19,614 bases of DNA from Chloroflexota bacterium (GTDB lineage Bacteria; Chloroflexota; Limnocylindria; Limnocylindrales; CSP1-4): NCBI GenBank assembly GCA_016875645.1, contig VGPE01000022.1:1-19614 (forward strand), in the 5' to 3' direction. Made by a program: the position numbers and the translations under genes. Position 1 is the stretch's first letter; every line of letters begins with the position of its first letter. Shown here in pieces: positions 14,313-19,614 of this stretch. Under the pieces are notes generated by a model. The model searched no databases. It saw only the letters and a list, made by a program, of their open reading frames with translations, and had not been told where the DNA came from.

Positions 14313-16001
14313 ATGCAGTCCCTCCTGGACCTTCTTGATGACGCCGCTGCACGGTATGGCGACCGTCCGGCGCTGGGCCTGCGCCGCGATGATGGGTCCG
14401 CCGAACGGTGGAGCTTCGCGGAGCTTACTCGCCGCAGCAAGCTCGTCGCGTGGCGACTGCGCGCGGCCGGCGTCGGGCCGGGAGACCGCGTGCTGACCTG
14501 GTCCCCGTCCACGCCAGAGCTGCCCGCCACGTACTTCGGGGCGATGCGCGCGGGCGTGACAGTGGTGCCCCTGGACCTGCGCATGGCGCCCGAATCGGTT
14601 GAGCGCATCGCTGCGAAGGCCGATGCCCGCCATCTCGCGATCGGCAGCGGCCGCGATGGACCCGACCCGCGCGAGGCGGGCCTCGGGCGCTTTCCGACCA
14701 CGAGTGTCGAGGCCCTGGCTGCTCCGGCCGATGCGGCGCTGCCTTCTGAATGGGAGGCGCAGGTTGACGGCTGGCCGCGGCCGGGACGCGACGATCTCGC
14801 CGAGATCATCTTCACCTCCGGCACGACGGGAGTGCCCAAGGGCGTCATGTTGACGCACGGCAACATCCTGGCCTCGGTGGAGGCGGCGCACCGGATCATC
14901 GCGCCCCAGGAGCACCGGGTCGTCTCGCTCCTGCCGCTTTCCCACCTGCTCGAACAGGTGACGGCCCTCTATTACGCGCTCACCGTCGGGGCAGACATCC
15001 TCTACGTCCGATCACGCAACCCGCGGGTCATCTTCGAGGCCATCCGCGACCACCGCGTCACAACCATGGTCGTTGTGCCGCAGGTCCTCGACCTGTTCTG
15101 GAGCGCGATCGAGCGCGAGGTCGAGAAGGCCGGCCGGGAGCGCACGTTCAACCGGCTGCGCAGCATTGTCCGGCGACTGCCATATCGGTTGCGCCGGCTC
15201 ATCTTCCGACGCGTGCACGCGCAGCTCGGCGGCCGCTTGAACCTGTTCGTGTGCGCCGGGGCGTTCCTGCCGCCCAGCCTGCAGCAGGCGTGGGAGGACC
15301 TGGGCGTTGTGGTGATGCAGGGGTACGGCGCCACCGAATGCGGTCCCGCGTCGGTGACCTCCAAGCAGGACCACGGCCTCGGCACGGTCGGCAAGCCGAT
15401 CGAAGGCTTCGAGGTCAAGCTCTCCGCGGAGAACGAGATCCTCATGCGGGGTCCGTCGCTCTTCCATGGCTACTTCCGCGACCCAGATGCCACGCGGGCG
15501 GCCCTGACCGCCGACGGCTGGTACCGGACCGGCGACATCGGGCGCTTCGACGCGACGGGCCACCTGATCCTGATGGGGCGCACCCGGGACATCATCGTGC
15601 TGCCCAACGGGCTCAACGTGTACCCGGAGGACATCGAGAACGCGCTGCGGACCGCCGGTCTGCGCGACTCGGTCGTGGTGGAGACACGGCCCGGACGGAT
15701 CGAGGCGGTGGTGCTTACGCCCGGCTCGCACGGCCTGCCGCAGGGCGGCGACATTCCGGCCCGCGCCGAGGGCGCACCCGGCCCGGATGCGGCCACGGTG
15801 CGCGAACAGCTGAACGCTGCCGTGAAGCAGGCGAACGCGACCCTCGCCGCTCACCAGCGGGTCGCAGCCTGGCGGCTCTGGCCCGACAGCGACTTCCCCC
15901 GAACCCACACGCTCAAGGTGAAGCGCGACGAGGTCCGGCGCTGGGCAGTGGTGGACGCGCCGCTGCCCGTGCAGGAGGAGGGCACTTCGGCCCCGGCCTG
16001 A
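14313..16001 (+). CDS. AMP-dependent long-chain fatty acyl-CoA synthetase (ANL superfamily)
   Basis: Activates a carboxylic acid through an acyl-adenylate and transfers it to CoA. The 562-residue product shows the P-loop T-S-G-T-T-G-V-P-K-G (168-177), L-P-L-S-H-L-L-E-Q (207-215) typical of the FACL branch, and A5-type Y-G-A-T-E (338-342). It also has W-Y-R-T-G-D-I-G with Asp408 binding the ribose, G-R-T-R-D hinge residues (422-426), and P-R-T-H-T-L-K-V-K-R (529-538), in which Lys535 aligns with the catalytic lysine. L-P-N-G-L-N-V-Y-P-E-D (430-440) precedes the C-terminal domain. A Pro/Gly/Ala-rich insert at about 470-495 is unusual. The start at ATG 14313 is nine bases inside a longer frame beginning at a TTG. 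It is the only plus-strand gene between two conserved minus-strand blocks, so probably an insertion. Confidence 0.92.
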   Translation: MQSLLDLLDDAAARYGDRPALGLRRDDGSAERWSFAELTRRSKLVAWRLRAAGVGPGDRVLTWSPSTPELPATYFGAMRAGVTVVPLDLRMAPESVERIAAKADARHLAIGSGRDGPDPREAGLGRFPTTSVEALAAPADAALPSEWEAQVDGWPRPGRDDLAEIIFTSGTTGVPKGVMLTHGNILASVEAAHRIIAPQEHRVVSLLPLSHLLEQVTALYYALTVGADILYVRSRNPRVIFEAIRDHRVTTMVVVPQVLDLFWSAIEREVEKAGRERTFNRLRSIVRRLPYRLRRLIFRRVHAQLGGRLNLFVCAGAFLPPSLQQAWEDLGVVVMQGYGATECGPASVTSKQDHGLGTVGKPIEGFEVKLSAENEILMRGPSLFHGYFRDPDATRAALTADGWYRTGDIGRFDATGHLILMGRTRDIIVLPNGLNVYPEDIENALRTAGLRDSVVVETRPGRIEAVVLTPGSHGLPQGGDIPARAEGAPGPDAATVREQLNAAVKQANATLAAHQRVAAWRLWPDSDFPRTHTLKVKRDEVRRWAVVDAPLPVQEEGTSAPA

Positions 16002-16031
16002 GCGCGGAGGGGTCAACCTTCGGCTCCTCGA

Positions 16032-16598
16032 CTACTGCGGGATCGCGATTCCCTGCCCCACTGTGTCGAGCACGGTCGCGATCTCCGCGACCGCGTCCGT
16101 GGCGCCCTCGCGCAGCCACGTGTAAAAGATGAGCGTGGTCCCCGACTGGCGCAGCACGTGTCTCGCGTCCGGGCTGAACTGGACGCGGCCGGGCCCGCTC
16201 GCAACGTACGCCGCCATCTCGTGGCCGGCCGCCGCGGCGCGTTCGGTGTCCGGGTACTCGTAGATCACGATCTGGCCTCGGCCTGGATCGTCGGGCAGCA
16301 GCACCTGGAAGACGACGCGGGGCGCGCTTGCCAGCAGGCCCGATTCCGGCGGTCGGAACGGGGCGTCCGCCCGCGCGACGAAGTAGCCCGCGGCACGGAG
16401 CGCGCCCTCCAGCTGGACGCGGGTCTGCTCGATGGCGATCGGCACCGATGGAACGGGCGTCGCGACCGGTGACTGGACCGGCCCGCCCCGCGCCGCGATG
16501 CCGCAGCCGGCCACGGCCAGCGCCGAGGTCAGCAACGCCGTCACGAGCCGCACGCCGGGGCCCCTCGTGCGCGAGCGGGAGCTCAGCCGGGTGGCCAT
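16032..16598 (-). CDS. Small secreted lipoprotein, function unknown
   Basis: A 188-residue protein with a basic N terminus (R-L-S-S-R-S-R-T-R), a hydrophobic stretch at about 17-30 and a lipobox V-A-G-C with Cys32. Processing by the lipoprotein signal peptidase and anchoring on the outer face of the membrane are predicted. A Pro/Val/Ser-rich linker (40-53) leads to a domain of about 130 residues with alternating hydrophobic segments such as V-V-F-Q-V-L-L-P (95-102), Q-I-V-I-Y-E-Y (109-115) and T-T-L-I-F-Y-T-W (154-161), which looks like an alpha/beta sandwich. I do not recognise the family. The ATG at 16598 overlaps the HIT gene by 16 bases and is preceded by GGAGG at twelve bases distance, so it belongs to the same operon. 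It ends 31 bases from the convergent acyl-CoA ligase; no clear terminator lies in between. Confidence 0.8.
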   Translation of the reverse strand: MATRLSSRSRTRGPGVRLVTALLTSALAVAGCGIAARGGPVQSPVATPVPSVPIAIEQTRVQLEGALRAAGYFVARADAPFRPPESGLLASAPRVVFQVLLPDDPGRGQIVIYEYPDTERAAAAGHEMAAYVASGPGRVQFSPDARHVLRQSGTTLIFYTWLREGATDAVAEIATVLDTVGQGIAIPQ

Positions 16599-16933
16599 GT
16601 CATCCGGCGGCCTCCGAGCACGTGCAGATGCAGGTGAGCCACGCTCTGCCCGGCATCCGCGCCGACGTTCGTCACGATCCGGTAGCCCGAGTCGGCGATC
16701 CCCTCGTGGCGGGCCACCTCGGCCGCAACCGCGACCATCCGGGAAAGGAGCGGACCATCGTCGACCGCCAGGTCGGCCGCGGATGGGATGTGGCGCCGTG
16801 GGATCACGAGGACGTGGACCGGTGCCTTGGGCGCGATGTCGCGGAAGGCGATGACCTGGTCGTCGGCGTGGACCTGCGACGAGGGGAGTTCGCCCGCTGC
16901 GATCCGGCAGAACAGGCAGTCGGGGCTGACCAT
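16583..16933 (-). CDS. HIT-family nucleotide phosphohydrolase (HinT-like)
   Basis: A 116-residue histidine-triad protein of the HinT branch, which hydrolyses purine nucleoside phosphoramidates such as aminoacyl-AMP adducts. Visible signatures are D-C-L-F-C-R-I (5-11, two cysteines of a possible zinc site), A-F-R-D-I-A-P-K-A-P-V-H-V-L-V-I-P-R-R-H (29-48) and the triad Q-S-V-A-H-L-H-L-H-V-L-G-G-R, with His100, His102 and His104. The ATG at 16933 overlaps the mtaB stop as TGATG. A GGAGG four bases ahead (16942-16938) supports it. A second in-frame ATG at 16972 comes from the palindromic repeat and would add M-R-R-I-R-R-I-G-D-G-G-G-V; it lacks family support. Linked to mtaB and the lipoprotein gene. 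Confidence 0.93.
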   Translation of the reverse strand: MVSPDCLFCRIAAGELPSSQVHADDQVIAFRDIAPKAPVHVLVIPRRHIPSAADLAVDDGPLLSRMVAVAAEVARHEGIADSGYRIVTNVGADAGQSVAHLHLHVLGGRRMTWPPG

Positions 16934-18348
16934 CACGCCTCCACCGTCGCCGATGCGACGAATTCGTCGCATCGGCCTGCGACACGGTCACCGTCCCCTG
17001 CAAGCCGCTCAACGGCAACCCGTGCGATGACATTGGCGAGGGTACGGCCGTCGCTCGCGCCCGCCTCCACCAAGGTGTGATTCCCGGCGTGCCCGACCCA
17101 GTCGCTGCCTCCGCCCGGCGCCGGCTCTTCGAACAGCACGCTCAGCATCCGGCCCACCTGGCGCGCCGCCCAGGTCCGTCGCAGGCGCGCGGCAACGGCG
17201 AGTAACTCCTCGGCACGGGCCCGCCGCCTCGCCTCGTCGACCTGGCCGGCCATGCGCACGGCCGGCGTCCCGGGTCGCGGGGAGTAGCGGAAGACGTGGA
17301 GTCCGGCAAAGCCGATCGCCTCGATGAACTCGACGCTCCGCCGCCAGGCCGCCTCGTCCTCCGTCGGGAAGCCGACGATCACATCGGCATGGAGGGCCGC
17401 GTCGGGCACGATCCGACGAATTCGTCGCATCACGGCCGCGTAGCCAGCCGTGTCGTACCGCCGGCCCATTCGCCGCAGCGTGCCGTCGTCGCCGGCCTGG
17501 AGCGGAACGTGGAAGTGGGGCAGGCAGCGGCCCCCGGAGGCCGCCCAGACGTCGAGCAACTCGTCGGTGACATGCTGAGCCTCGATCGAGGGCAGCCGCA
17601 GGCGCTCGACGGGCGTCTCGGCAAGGATCCGCCCGATCAGTCCCGCCAGTGAAAGGGCCTCCCACGCATGGCTGCCGCGCGGCCCCGGCGCCGAATCCCC
17701 GCCGTCGTAGGTGCCGATGTTGATGCCCGTCAGCACGATCTCCCGCCGCCCGCGGGCCAGGGCGGCGCGAACGTCCTCGAGGACGGCATCCGGGGTGAGC
17801 GATCGCTCCGGGCCACGGGCGCGTGGGATCACGCAGTACGTGCAGTGGAACGAGCACCCGTCCTGGACCTTCACATAGGCTCGTGTGCGCTCGCCCGGGA
17901 TCGGCGCGGGCGCGGCTGGCTCCACGCCCCAGGCGGTCGGGAGCGGACCGTCCGCGGCCAGGAGGGCGTCAAGCTCGGCGTCGAGGGCGCCTGTGGTCCT
18001 GGCGTCCACCAGTCGAGCGGCAGGGTCGGCGGCAGCGAACGGCGCCGGGTCGACTGCCACCGAGCAGCCGGCCACCACGATCTCCGCGTCGGGATTCGCC
18101 CGCCGGGCGCGCCGCACCGCCTGTCGCGACTTCTGGTCCGCGATCGAGGTCACGGTACAGGTGTTGATGACCACCAGGTCGGCGGCGACGCGATGGCCCG
18201 CGCCACGATGGCCATCGATGATCCGAACGCCACGCCCGGCGAGGCGGCGCGCGACAGCTTCCGCTTCGGCATGGTTCACCTTGCAGCCGAGGTCCTCGAC
18301 CACGGCCGTCCGGATCCGCGGTCGCAGGTGTCGGGCTGAAGCGCTCAC
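16933..18348 (-). CDS. mtaB: tRNA N6-threonylcarbamoyladenosine(37) methylthiotransferase MtaB
   Basis: A radical-SAM enzyme that converts t6A37 to ms2t6A37 in ANN-decoding tRNAs. The 471-residue product has the N-terminal UPF0004 domain with cluster cysteines Cys22 (L-G-C-K-V-N), Cys64 (N-T-C-T-V-T) and Cys95 (A-G-C-S). The radical-SAM motif C-S-F-H-C-T-Y-C has Cys165, Cys169 and Cys172. A TRAM-like domain lies at about 395-455. L-G-C-K-V-N and N-T-C-T-V-T favour MtaB over MiaB or RimO. The start GTG at 18348 overlaps the upstream TGA as GTGA; a second GTG lies one codon earlier. Two palindrome copies fall inside the frame: residues 307-313 (M-R-R-I-R-R-I, with uncommon CGA, CGT and ATT codons) and the C-terminal tail 459-466 (R-C-D-E-F-V-A-S). 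Confidence 0.95.
   Translation of the reverse strand: MSASARHLRPRIRTAVVEDLGCKVNHAEAEAVARRLAGRGVRIIDGHRGAGHRVAADLVVINTCTVTSIADQKSRQAVRRARRANPDAEIVVAGCSVAVDPAPFAAADPAARLVDARTTGALDAELDALLAADGPLPTAWGVEPAAPAPIPGERTRAYVKVQDGCSFHCTYCVIPRARGPERSLTPDAVLEDVRAALARGRREIVLTGINIGTYDGGDSAPGPRGSHAWEALSLAGLIGRILAETPVERLRLPSIEAQHVTDELLDVWAASGGRCLPHFHVPLQAGDDGTLRRMGRRYDTAGYAAVMRRIRRIVPDAALHADVIVGFPTEDEAAWRRSVEFIEAIGFAGLHVFRYSPRPGTPAVRMAGQVDEARRRARAEELLAVAARLRRTWAARQVGRMLSVLFEEPAPGGGSDWVGHAGNHTLVEAGASDGRTLANVIARVAVERLAGDGDRVAGRCDEFVASATVEA
16938..16942 (-). promoter_or_regulatory. Shine-Dalgarno of the HIT gene, next to a palindrome
   Basis: GGAGG on the minus strand, four bases before the HIT ATG at 16933. It begins six bases after the end of the 28-base palindrome (16949-16976). 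A hairpin in the mRNA would therefore stand directly 5' of this site and could affect HIT translation. Confidence 0.6.
16949..16976. repeat. Dispersed palindrome, copy 3 (mtaB/HIT junction)
   Basis: Perfect 28-base palindrome centred between 16962 and 16963, in the GAATTC at 16960-16965, with the symmetric G and C at 16955 and 16970 as in the intergenic copy. It lies in the last codons of mtaB, read CGA-TGC-GAC-GAA-TTC-GTC-GCA-TCG (R-C-D-E-F-V-A-S), in the frame not used by the other two coding copies. Confidence 0.93.
17410..17431. repeat. Dispersed palindrome, copy 4 (inside mtaB)
   Basis: Palindrome of 22 bases with a single mismatched pair (C at 17413 opposite C at 17428), centred on the GAATTC at 17418-17423. 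On the coding strand it is read ATG-CGA-CGA-ATT-CGT-CGG-ATC, giving M-R-R-I-R-R-I at residues 307-313. Bases 17412-17431 are identical over 20 positions to 6932-6951 in mfd, including the same departure from symmetry. Confidence 0.92.
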
Positions 18349-18791
18349 CACAGCTCGGGCTTGGTGCTCATGAGCACGCCGATCGTCCCGACCAGGGCCG
18401 CCATGAGGTAGGAGACATACCGCTGGCGGCGGGCCCGGGCGCGCCACGTGGCGTCATCGCCTGCGCTCAGCCGGAGGAGCCGCCGCATGTTGGGGCGCTG
18501 GATGAAGAACGCCAGCAGCAGGTTGAGCAGGTAGATCGACAGGCCCGCCACGAGCCACGGCTGCGAGAGCATCGCTGCGCCCAGGATGGCCAGCAATCCG
18601 GCACCCGAGATCGCCAGACCGAGGCCGATCACGAGCGTGCCATTGGACTGGATCATCATCAGCGCGGTGATCGGGCCCGAGTGCGGCGCCTCAGGCCGGC
18701 GCCGCAACAGCAGCGGCAGCAGGATCGAGGGCAGGAACAGCACGACCGCCAGCGAGATGTGAATCGCGAGCAGGATCGGCAGGAGGGACAT
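18345..18791 (-). CDS. Small integral membrane protein, DUF2269-like
   Basis: A 148-residue protein with four hydrophobic segments at about residues 3-29, 51-73, 78-97 and 125-142. A basic loop (R-R-R-Q-R region, 102-124) precedes the last helix, and the C terminus ends K-P-E-L-W. Length, four helices and the histidine in the first helix (His11) resemble the DUF2269 group of uncharacterised membrane proteins, but this is a tentative match by eye. No catalytic motif is visible. The ATG at 18791 lies 39 bases after prmA, and its stop overlaps the mtaB start as GTGA. It occupies the place where rsmE is found between prmA and mtaB in Bacillus, but shows no similarity to a methyltransferase. A -10-like TAGAAT (18808-18803) precedes the gene without a clear -35. 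Confidence 0.75.
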   Translation of the reverse strand: MSLLPILLAIHISLAVVLFLPSILLPLLLRRRPEAPHSGPITALMMIQSNGTLVIGLGLAISGAGLLAILGAAMLSQPWLVAGLSIYLLNLLLAFFIQRPNMRRLLRLSAGDDATWRARARRQRYVSYLMAALVGTIGVLMSTKPELW

Positions 18792-18814
18792 CGGGAACTC
18801 GAATTCTACCGACG

Positions 18815-18828
18815 GGTCGGCGCCGACC
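18815..18828. repeat. Short palindrome after prmA
   Basis: GGTCGGCGCCGACC is a perfect 14-base palindrome in the 39-base gap between prmA and the DUF2269-like gene. It is unrelated in sequence to the GAATTC-centred repeat. No T-run follows, so it is not a classical terminator; chance is possible in GC-rich DNA. Confidence 0.35.
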
Positions 18829-18830
18829 GG

Positions 18831-19614
18831 TCAGGACGGTGATCGCCCCGGATCCGTCCGCACCGCCTCGAGCGCCACCCACTCGCCCTCCCGCTCGTCG
18901 CGGACGACTTCGAGGCCGCCGGCCTCGAACGCACGGCGGACGTCGGACTCGCGGTCCACGAAGATCCCTGACGCGAGGATGCGGCCGCCGGGCCGCAGCT
19001 CGGCGCGGAGGCCCCCGGCCAGGGCGATCAGCACCGAGGCGATGAGGTTCGCGAGCACGAGGTCGAAGGGCGGTTGGGCGCTGGGCAGCGAGCCCTCGCG
19101 CGCGGTCACCCGACGCACCACGCGGTTGCGCGCCGCGTTCTGACGGGTGGCGGCGATCGCGATCGGATCGGTGTCCACGCCGAGGGCCGAACCCAGCCCG
19201 AGCCGGACCGCTGTGATCGCAAGGATGCCCGAGCCGACACCCACGTCGAGCCCCCGCGCCTCCGGCACCAGTCGCCCCTCGTCGGCCCAGCGCTCGAGGC
19301 CGGCCAGGCAGAGCCGGGTCGTGGGGTGGAGGCCCGTGCCGAACGCCATGCCCGGATCCAGGGCAACCACCACCTCGCCGGGTGCCCGTCGATGGCGTCG
19401 CCATGTCGGCCGGATCACGATCCGACGGCCCACCCGGAGCACCGGGAAGTGGCGTTTCCATGCGTGTGCCCAATCCGACTCATGGACGACCGACACCGTG
19501 AGATCGCCGATCGGCCGCAGGCCGAACGCCTGGAGGTGGCCGAGTGCCGCGCCGGCGCCCTCGACCGCGCGCCGCGCCGCGCCAGCGTCAGTCGCGGGGA
19601 GATAGGCACGCACG
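18831..19614 (-). CDS. prmA: Ribosomal protein L11 methyltransferase PrmA (5' end outside window)
   Basis: SAM-dependent enzyme that trimethylates lysines of ribosomal protein L11. About 260 residues are visible. The typical segment E-S-D-W-A-H-A-W-K-R-H-F-P-V (45-58 of the visible part) is followed by D-P-G-M-A-F-G-T-G-L-H-P-T-T-R-L-C-L (86-103). The SAM-binding motif L-D-V-G-V-G-S-G-I-L-A-I-T-A is at 122-135, and A-N-L-I-A at 188-192 matches the substrate-side motif of the family. The frame is open to the window edge. The GTG at 19613 reads as an internal valine in V-R-A-Y-L-P, so the true start and an estimated 30-60 residues are missing. It heads the visible part of the prmA - membrane protein - mtaB - HIT - lipoprotein run. 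Confidence 0.93.
   Translation of the reverse strand, partial: VRAYLPATDAGAARRAVEGAGAALGHLQAFGLRPIGDLTVSVVHESDWAHAWKRHFPVLRVGRRIVIRPTWRRHRRAPGEVVVALDPGMAFGTGLHPTTRLCLAGLERWADEGRLVPEARGLDVGVGSGILAITAVRLGLGSALGVDTDPIAIAATRQNAARNRVVRRVTAREGSLPSAQPPFDLVLANLIASVLIALAGGLRAELRPGGRILASGIFVDRESDVRRAFEAGGLEVVRDEREGEWVALEAVRTDPGRSPS

Noticed and set aside
13464..14945. A longer hydrolase start reaching to 14945
   Set aside because: The added 237 residues are antisense to the acyl-CoA ligase and unlike any hydrolase N terminus; the fold starts just after GTG 14234.
6930..17431. SOS (LexA) box or chromosome-partition parS site as an explanation of the palindromes
   Set aside because: The sequence does not match the LexA box types or the parS consensus that I know, and copies inside mtaB and mfd make a classic operator unlikely. 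A novel protein-binding site stays possible.
6930..17431. CRISPR array reading of the repeated palindrome
   Set aside because: The copies are 0.4-8 kb apart with genes in between; there are no regularly spaced repeats or spacers and no cas genes.
1..19614. tRNA, rRNA, riboswitch or insertion-sequence features
   Set aside because: No cloverleaf-like T-loop sequence, conserved rRNA segment, riboswitch core, transposase motif or terminal inverted repeats were seen in the gaps; very short or divergent ones cannot be excluded by eye.

Overview
The window is a gene-dense, GC-rich (roughly 70 % by eye) bacterial chromosome segment with mostly housekeeping genes. High GC, alternative GTG/TTG starts, a bS21 protein, c-di-AMP hydrolase PgpH and the gene order suggest a high-GC Terrabacteria member. 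A Chloroflexota lineage is my best guess, but this is inference: there is no rRNA gene to prove it.

Layout, right to left along the minus strand. (1) 19614-16032: prmA (5' end cut by the window edge), a small DUF2269-like membrane protein, mtaB, a HIT-family hydrolase and a small lipoprotein, with overlapping or close junctions. (2) 16001-13464: a plus-strand long-chain acyl-CoA ligase and a divergent alpha/beta hydrolase, which look like an insertion in the conserved block. (3) 13258-9761: rpsU, yqeY, pgpH, ybeY. Blocks 1 and 3 together recall the Bacillus order prmA-rsmE-mtaB-rpsU-yqeY-...-pgpH-ybeY, without rsmE and phoH. (4) 9036-10040: a plus-strand MarR-type regulator whose reading frame runs antisense into ybeY. 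(5) 8693-75: pth, mfd, an MFS transporter, a phosphotriesterase-family hydrolase, an Asp-box (sialidase-like) protein and apt, all on the minus strand with short gaps or overlaps. Translation fidelity and RNA maturation (PrmA, MtaB, bS21, YbeY, Pth), repair (Mfd), purine salvage (Apt) and c-di-AMP turnover (PgpH) dominate. The MFS/PTE/Asp-box trio is the only clearly accessory cassette.

The most unusual signal is not a gene. A dispersed palindromic DNA word centred on CGACGAATTCGTCG occurs four times: inside mfd, between pth and the marR-like gene (as a perfect 44-bp palindrome), at the mtaB/HIT junction, and inside mtaB. The three copies in coding sequence are read in three different frames (D-A-T-N-S-S, M-R-R-I-R-R-I, R-C-D-E-F-V-A-S). 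This argues that the constraint is on DNA rather than protein. I know of no named element with this sequence. No CRISPR array, IS element, tRNA or rRNA was seen.
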